Below are positions 8,164 to 10,725 of a stretch of 10,725 nt of DNA, piece by piece. Position numbers and translations under genes: made by a program. Source of the stretch: Larix sibirica. Lineage: Eukaryota > Streptophyta > Pinopsida > Pinales > Pinaceae. Location: positions 1-10,725 of the forward strand of contig NWUY0300060021.1 of assembly GCA_004151065.3 (NCBI GenBank), read 5' to 3'. Position 1 is the stretch's first letter. Each line of letters starts with the position of its first letter. Below the pieces are notes generated by a model. It was not told the origin of the DNA and made no database searches. It saw only the letters and a program-made list of their open reading frames with translations.

Positions 8164-8369
8164 CCCATAGTTTGTGCTAAAGTGGAGAAGACCTAGATGA
8201 TCTCCACCATTCTCGGTTACTTCCCCATGGCGTGCATCCCAAAATCCTTCGTCGCACGAACTGTTGTTATCTCCCGCACGTTCCACCTCCCAGTTCCTCG
8301 GTGTTCTACAGATAAGGATCAGTCATTCGTGCAGATGAATGGAAAATAGCGATCCTCTTGGTAGCTCCT
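8164..8369 (-). other. Spacer between LINE and chromovirus, possible LTR remnant
   Basis: This 200-bp stretch has no clear coding similarity and is visibly richer in G, C and CpG (near 8210-8300) than the rest of the window. If the LTR start proposed at 8375 is right, this would be the first part of the 3' LTR, cut by the LINE. I could not find the other LTR end or a second LTR copy. Confidence 0.35.
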
Positions 8370-8390
8370 CCATCAATCCCCACTTGAAAA
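8370..8390 (-). promoter_or_regulatory. Possible polypurine tract and 3' LTR start
   Basis: On the minus strand the sequence reads TTTTCAAGTGGGGATTGATGG. A short purine-rich run next to a TG dinucleotide, downstream of the chromodomain, is where Ty3/gypsy elements place the plus-strand primer and the LTR start. The purine run is short and the partner LTR is not in the window. Confidence 0.35.
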
Positions 8391-8440
8391 AATAAAAGTG
8401 AGATCCTTTTGATGACATTGTCATGAACTTTGCAAGTTGA

Positions 8441-8602
8441 CTATGCGACACACTCCATGTGAGCTATGGGAATCTATGTGGTACCTTCTAAACCCTTGTC
8501 CTTCCAACGAACCAAATATTCTCTTTCCTTCTCACTTCTCGTCCTTCCAGCCATTCTTTCATCTAAAATTTCTACAATTTATTCTCTTTCACGTTCATGA
8601 AT
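8441..8602 (-). pseudogene. Chromodomain at integrase C-terminus
   Basis: In the same frame as the integrase C-terminus, after a TAG at 8603-8605 and a TAA at 8579-8581, the minus strand reads IVEILDERMAGRTR, then EYLVRWKDKGLEGTT, a TAG at 8474-8476, and IPIAHMEC, with a final TAG at 8441-8443. This matches the chromodomain pattern (I..IL..R......YLVKWKG....TW.P...L). The TAG at 8474-8476 stands where the conserved Trp of the TW pair would be, so TGG to TAG is likely. In this family the chromodomain is thought to steer integration toward particular chromatin. Here it is broken by stops. Confidence 0.82.
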
Positions 8603-9103
8603 CTATTTTCTCCAATCAACAATATAGTCACCAATTTCATCATCTATTGCTTCATGGTACTCATATAAGTCAGCAACATTGAATATGGGTGAAATGTTGA
8701 ATTTTGTAGGAAGCTCTAAAACATAAGCATTATCATAAATTTTCTTTAAGATTTTACATGGGCCAATCTTCTTTATTTTCAATTTAGTATATATTTTTCT
8801 CGGGAACCTTTCCTTCCTCAAATGTGCTAATACTAAGTCTCCTTCCTCAAAAAATTTGAGTGTTCTTTTCGCCTTACCCATATGCTTGTATTGTTGAGTT
8901 CTTTTCTGTAATTTTTTATATACATGTTCATGAACTTCCTTTATGTGTTCTCGAAAAGGTTCAACATCTACATTCTTTTGGATTTTCTCTGGCAATGGTG
9001 CCAAGTCAACCACTCTTGTTGGTGACCTTCCAATGATAATATGAATTTTCCTTGTAGATAAGTTCACTAAATTATTGTATGCAAATCCAACTTGTTTCAA
9101 CAC
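8603..9103 (-). pseudogene. Integrase C-terminal domain (GPY/F-type module)
   Basis: This is the longest intact piece of the element: 166 open codons on the minus strand. It starts in the end of the catalytic core (FAYNNLVNLSTRK, GRSPTRVVDLAPLP), runs through a charged helical stretch (EHIKEVHEHVYKKLQKR), then the C-terminal module EGDLVLAHLRKERFP, KLKIKKIGPCKILKKI and NISPIFNVADLYEYHE. The GPC motif stands for the GPY/F motif of Ty3/gypsy integrases. The ATG at the first residue is probably not a true start, since similarity continues upstream in broken frames. Confidence 0.88.
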
Positions 9104-9109
9104 TACATT

Positions 9110-9561
9110 CTATTGTCTGGTCCTTTCACCTATCAAACATCTTAGTCGATTTCCAAGACTCATGCTAAAACCTTAGTTTCCCCATCGGTTTATGGATAAT
9201 AGGAAAAATTGAACTGCAATCTATTATCCATTTTCTTCCACAAGGTTCTCTAGAAGTGTCCAATGAGCTTGTTGTCCCTATATGAGGTTATGCTTCTAGG
9301 AAATCCATGAAATCTAACAACTTATTTAAAGAACAAAACAACTATGCTTGAGGTAGCATTATCAGTCTTCTTACAAGGAATAAAATGTGCCATTTTTGAA
9401 AACTAGACAACAACAACAAATATTGAATGCTTACCTCATTGGGTTCTTAGAAATCCCAACAAAAAATCCATGTTGATATCCTCCCATGGTGCTTGTAGTA
9501 TCGGCAACGGTGTATACAATCCATTATTTTGACTCTTTCCATTTGCATGTTGACAAAATTT
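9110..9561 (-). pseudogene. Integrase catalytic core, catalytic triad lost
   Basis: The minus strand reads [23 protein letters not shown], then HFIPCKKTDNATSS, VVRFHGFPRSITS, and TDGET followed by KV. The first catalytic Asp (in MDF, 9466-9468) is kept. The second, normally in SDRDTKF, is Tyr in SYRDNKL (9280-9282). The Glu, normally in GQTEVVNR, is Lys (9172-9174). In-frame stops occur at 9436-9438, 9250-9252 and 9190-9192, among others, and a frame change lies near 9165. The core normally catalyses 3'-end processing and strand transfer of the element DNA. Confidence 0.85.
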
Positions 9562-9813
9562 TCAATATTCAACATATTTCTTAACATGTTTAGCCATTCT
9601 CAACCAATAGTAGTGCACATCTACTAATGATTTTGTTTTGACCATAACAAAATGTCTTCTTAATCCTCCATTATGTAGCTCCCTAATCAAATTGTCTCTC
9701 ATCGATCCTCTTGGAATACACAATTGGTTATTCTTAAAGAGAAATCCCTCTTGGATGAAATAATCCAAGTATGGAGTTCTTTCACAACTCCATCGTTCTT
9801 GCATGCTCTCCAA
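9562..9813 (-). pseudogene. Integrase N-terminal zinc-binding domain (H2C2-type)
   Basis: An open stretch of 83 codons on the minus strand reads TPYLDYFIQEGFLFKNNQLC, then RELHNGGLRRHF, which supplies the two His ligands, then YYWLRMAKHVKKYVEY and a TGA at 9562-9564. The stop falls where the first Cys of the C..C pair is expected (usually YVE.C..CQ); the next codons give KFCQHANGK with the second Cys. So one zinc ligand is lost. Upstream, in broken frames, lies the RNase H to integrase linker (about 9814-9860). Confidence 0.85.
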
Positions 9814-9860
9814 TGTTTAGCAAGATCTAGGTCTTCTTCATACAAATTCTTCATCTCTTC

Positions 9861-10217
9861 CTATTCTATGACCTCCACAATCATAGTAGAAAACAAGGTT
9901 GATCTCCAGCTCAAAGCATCGACCACTCTATTTGATTTCCTTAACTTTTGCTTCAATACAAAGGTATAAATTTGCATAAACTCAACCCATCTAATGTGTC
10001 TTTGATTCAATTTAGACTCATTGTTCAAATACCTAATGATTGATGATCGGTGTAAAGAACAAATTCTTTTCGTAGTAAGTAATGCCTCCACTTTTTCAAT
10101 TCTTGAACAATAGCACAGAATTCTCGGTCATGCACATACTATTTTTTTTCATTTCATTTAAATTCTCACTAAAGAAAGCAATTGATCTCCCCTCTTGACT
10201 CATTACTACTCCAATAG
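9861..10217 (-). pseudogene. Ty3/gypsy RNase H domain
   Basis: The minus strand reads IGVVMSQEGRSIAFFSENLN just below 10217, then, after a frame change near 10130, EFCAIVQELKKWRHYLLRKE and FVLYTDHQS. A second frame change near 10045 leads to RYLNNESKLNQRHIRWVEF and YTFVLKQKLRKSNRVVDAL. These match the Ty3/gypsy RNase H order, with the first Asp in VDCDMG just upstream and TDHQS holding a further conserved Asp. The role in the family is to degrade the RNA template during reverse transcription. At least two frameshifts disable it. Confidence 0.85.
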
Positions 10218-10499
10218 CTATCCCATATCACAATCAACTTGGAAGACCCTATCAAGGTTCTGCAAAGCCAAAAGTAGTCTATCAGTGACCTTCTTTCTCA
10301 ACAACTCAAATCCATTTTGTGCAGTAGCACTCCATTTGAACTCTCCTTTCCTCATACAAGTAGTCAATGGTGGACATATCCCAGTGAAATTCCTTATGAA
10401 CTTCCTGTAAAATCTATCCAATCCAAGAAAACTTTTTACTTCAAATGTACTTTTAGGAATGAGCCATCCCAATATTGCTTTTACCTTTTCAGGGTCCAT
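10218..10499 (-). pseudogene. Ty3/gypsy reverse transcriptase thumb and connection
   Basis: An open stretch of 93 codons on the minus strand begins MDPEKVKAILGW, a segment well known just after the RT palm in Ty3/gypsy pol, followed by FLGLDRFYRKFIRNFTGICP, KGEFKWSATAQNGFELL and FQVDCDMG at the start of RNase H. The opening Met is internal to pol, since similarity continues upstream (FLISKE, then a stop, then LKMDPEK). The segment is well preserved apart from the stops at both ends. Confidence 0.88.
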
Positions 10500-10725
10500 T
10501 TTTAATCATTCCTTAGAAATGAGAAATCTAAGGAATACTATATGATCCTTCATGAAAGTACATTTCTACACATTTATGAGAAACCTCTCCTACTTCATCC
10601 TCTCCTATACATGTCTTAACTATTTAAGATGATCCTCTTTTGTCTTATTGAAAATTGGAATGCCATCTAAGTAAATCACCACAAATTTACTGAGATAAGG
10701 CTTTAACACCTCATTCATAAATCTG
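10500..10725 (-). pseudogene. Ty3/gypsy reverse transcriptase palm, partial, catalytic Asp changed
   Basis: The minus strand from the window edge reads RFMNEVLKPYLSKFVVIYLD, then GIPIFNKTKEDHLK, then KCTFMKDHIVFL. The catalytic box YLDD reads YLDG: the second Asp is Gly (codon at 10662-10664). Several stops follow, for example after HLK and before LKMDPEK. The fingers and the first catalytic Asp lie outside the window. Confidence 0.85.

Larger units (their letters stand above)
8375..10725 (-). mobile_element. Degenerate Ty3/gypsy chromovirus, 3' half, open at right edge
   Basis: The minus strand from the right edge downward gives the order RT, RNase H, integrase, chromodomain, which is the Ty3/gypsy order, and the chromodomain marks a chromovirus. 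Recognisable runs are KFVVIYLDG, FLGLDRFYRKFIRNF, YLNNESKLNQRHIRWVEF, RELHNGG, IFVVVV, HFIPCKKT, FAYNNLVN, KIGPCKILKKIYDNAYVLEL and ISPIFNVADLYEYHE. Gag, protease and the N-terminal RT would lie beyond 10725. Many stops, frameshifts and lost catalytic residues show an old non-functional copy. It lies next to the LINE in the same orientation. Confidence 0.92.

Noticed and set aside
3712-8180. Target-site duplication flanking the LINE
   Set aside because: I compared the sequence left of 3726 (near GGTGGGAGGCG) with the stretch right of 8163 and saw no shared direct repeat.
8437-8682. 81-codon plus-strand open stretch
   Set aside because: It is antisense to the chromodomain and integrase C-terminus of the retrotransposon, which explain the sequence much better.
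9724-10505. Plus-strand open stretches in this interval
   Set aside because: All are antisense shadows of the RT, RNase H and integrase reading on the minus strand.

Overview
The window looks like a piece of a large, AT-rich, transposon-laden plant nuclear genome. Both recognisable mobile elements are plant types: an L1-like LINE whose ORF2 carries a C-terminal RNase H domain, and a Ty3/gypsy retrotransposon with a chromodomain (a chromovirus). Nothing looks bacterial: there are no operons, no ribosome binding sites and no dense coding. A gymnosperm or another large-genome plant would fit, but the species cannot be read from the sequence.

Layout. Positions 1-2113 are non-coding AT-rich DNA with several imperfect tandem repeats (a three-unit ~100-bp array at 552-835, a 124-bp duplication at 1021-1300, a 23-bp duplication at 1681-1726). 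Positions 2114-2760 on the + strand hold what looks like the 3' end of a spliced host gene or gene relic: three exon-like blocks with GT-AG borders and matching phases, ending in a stop codon and an AT-rich 3' UTR-like stretch. I do not recognise the protein. Positions 2761-3725 are non-coding, with an 80-bp tandem duplication at 3513-3671.

Positions ~3726-8163 on the - strand are a 5'-truncated, decayed LINE. Read from high to low coordinates it holds the start of the reverse transcriptase, the RT core, thumb, zinc-knuckle-like linker, RNase H and a putative 3' UTR. The RT core is present twice (5409-6603 and 6605-7799, offset 1196 bp) with a single N at 6604 exactly at the junction. This is most easily read as two overlapping contig ends placed side by side, although a real tandem duplication is not excluded. 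A separate 96-bp in-frame duplication lies at 7704-7895.

Positions ~8375-10725 on the - strand are the 3' half of a degenerate Ty3/gypsy chromovirus pol gene: end of RT, RNase H, integrase zinc-binding domain, integrase core, integrase C-terminus and chromodomain, then a possible polypurine tract and start of the 3' LTR. The 5' part lies beyond the right edge. Catalytic residues are lost in RT and integrase, and stops and frameshifts are frequent. Both elements are therefore dead copies, and many stops fit C-to-T decay of methylated cytosines.

I found no convincing new biological system. The items most worth checking are the unassigned spliced gene fragment at 2114-2760 and the assembly-suspect duplication around the N.
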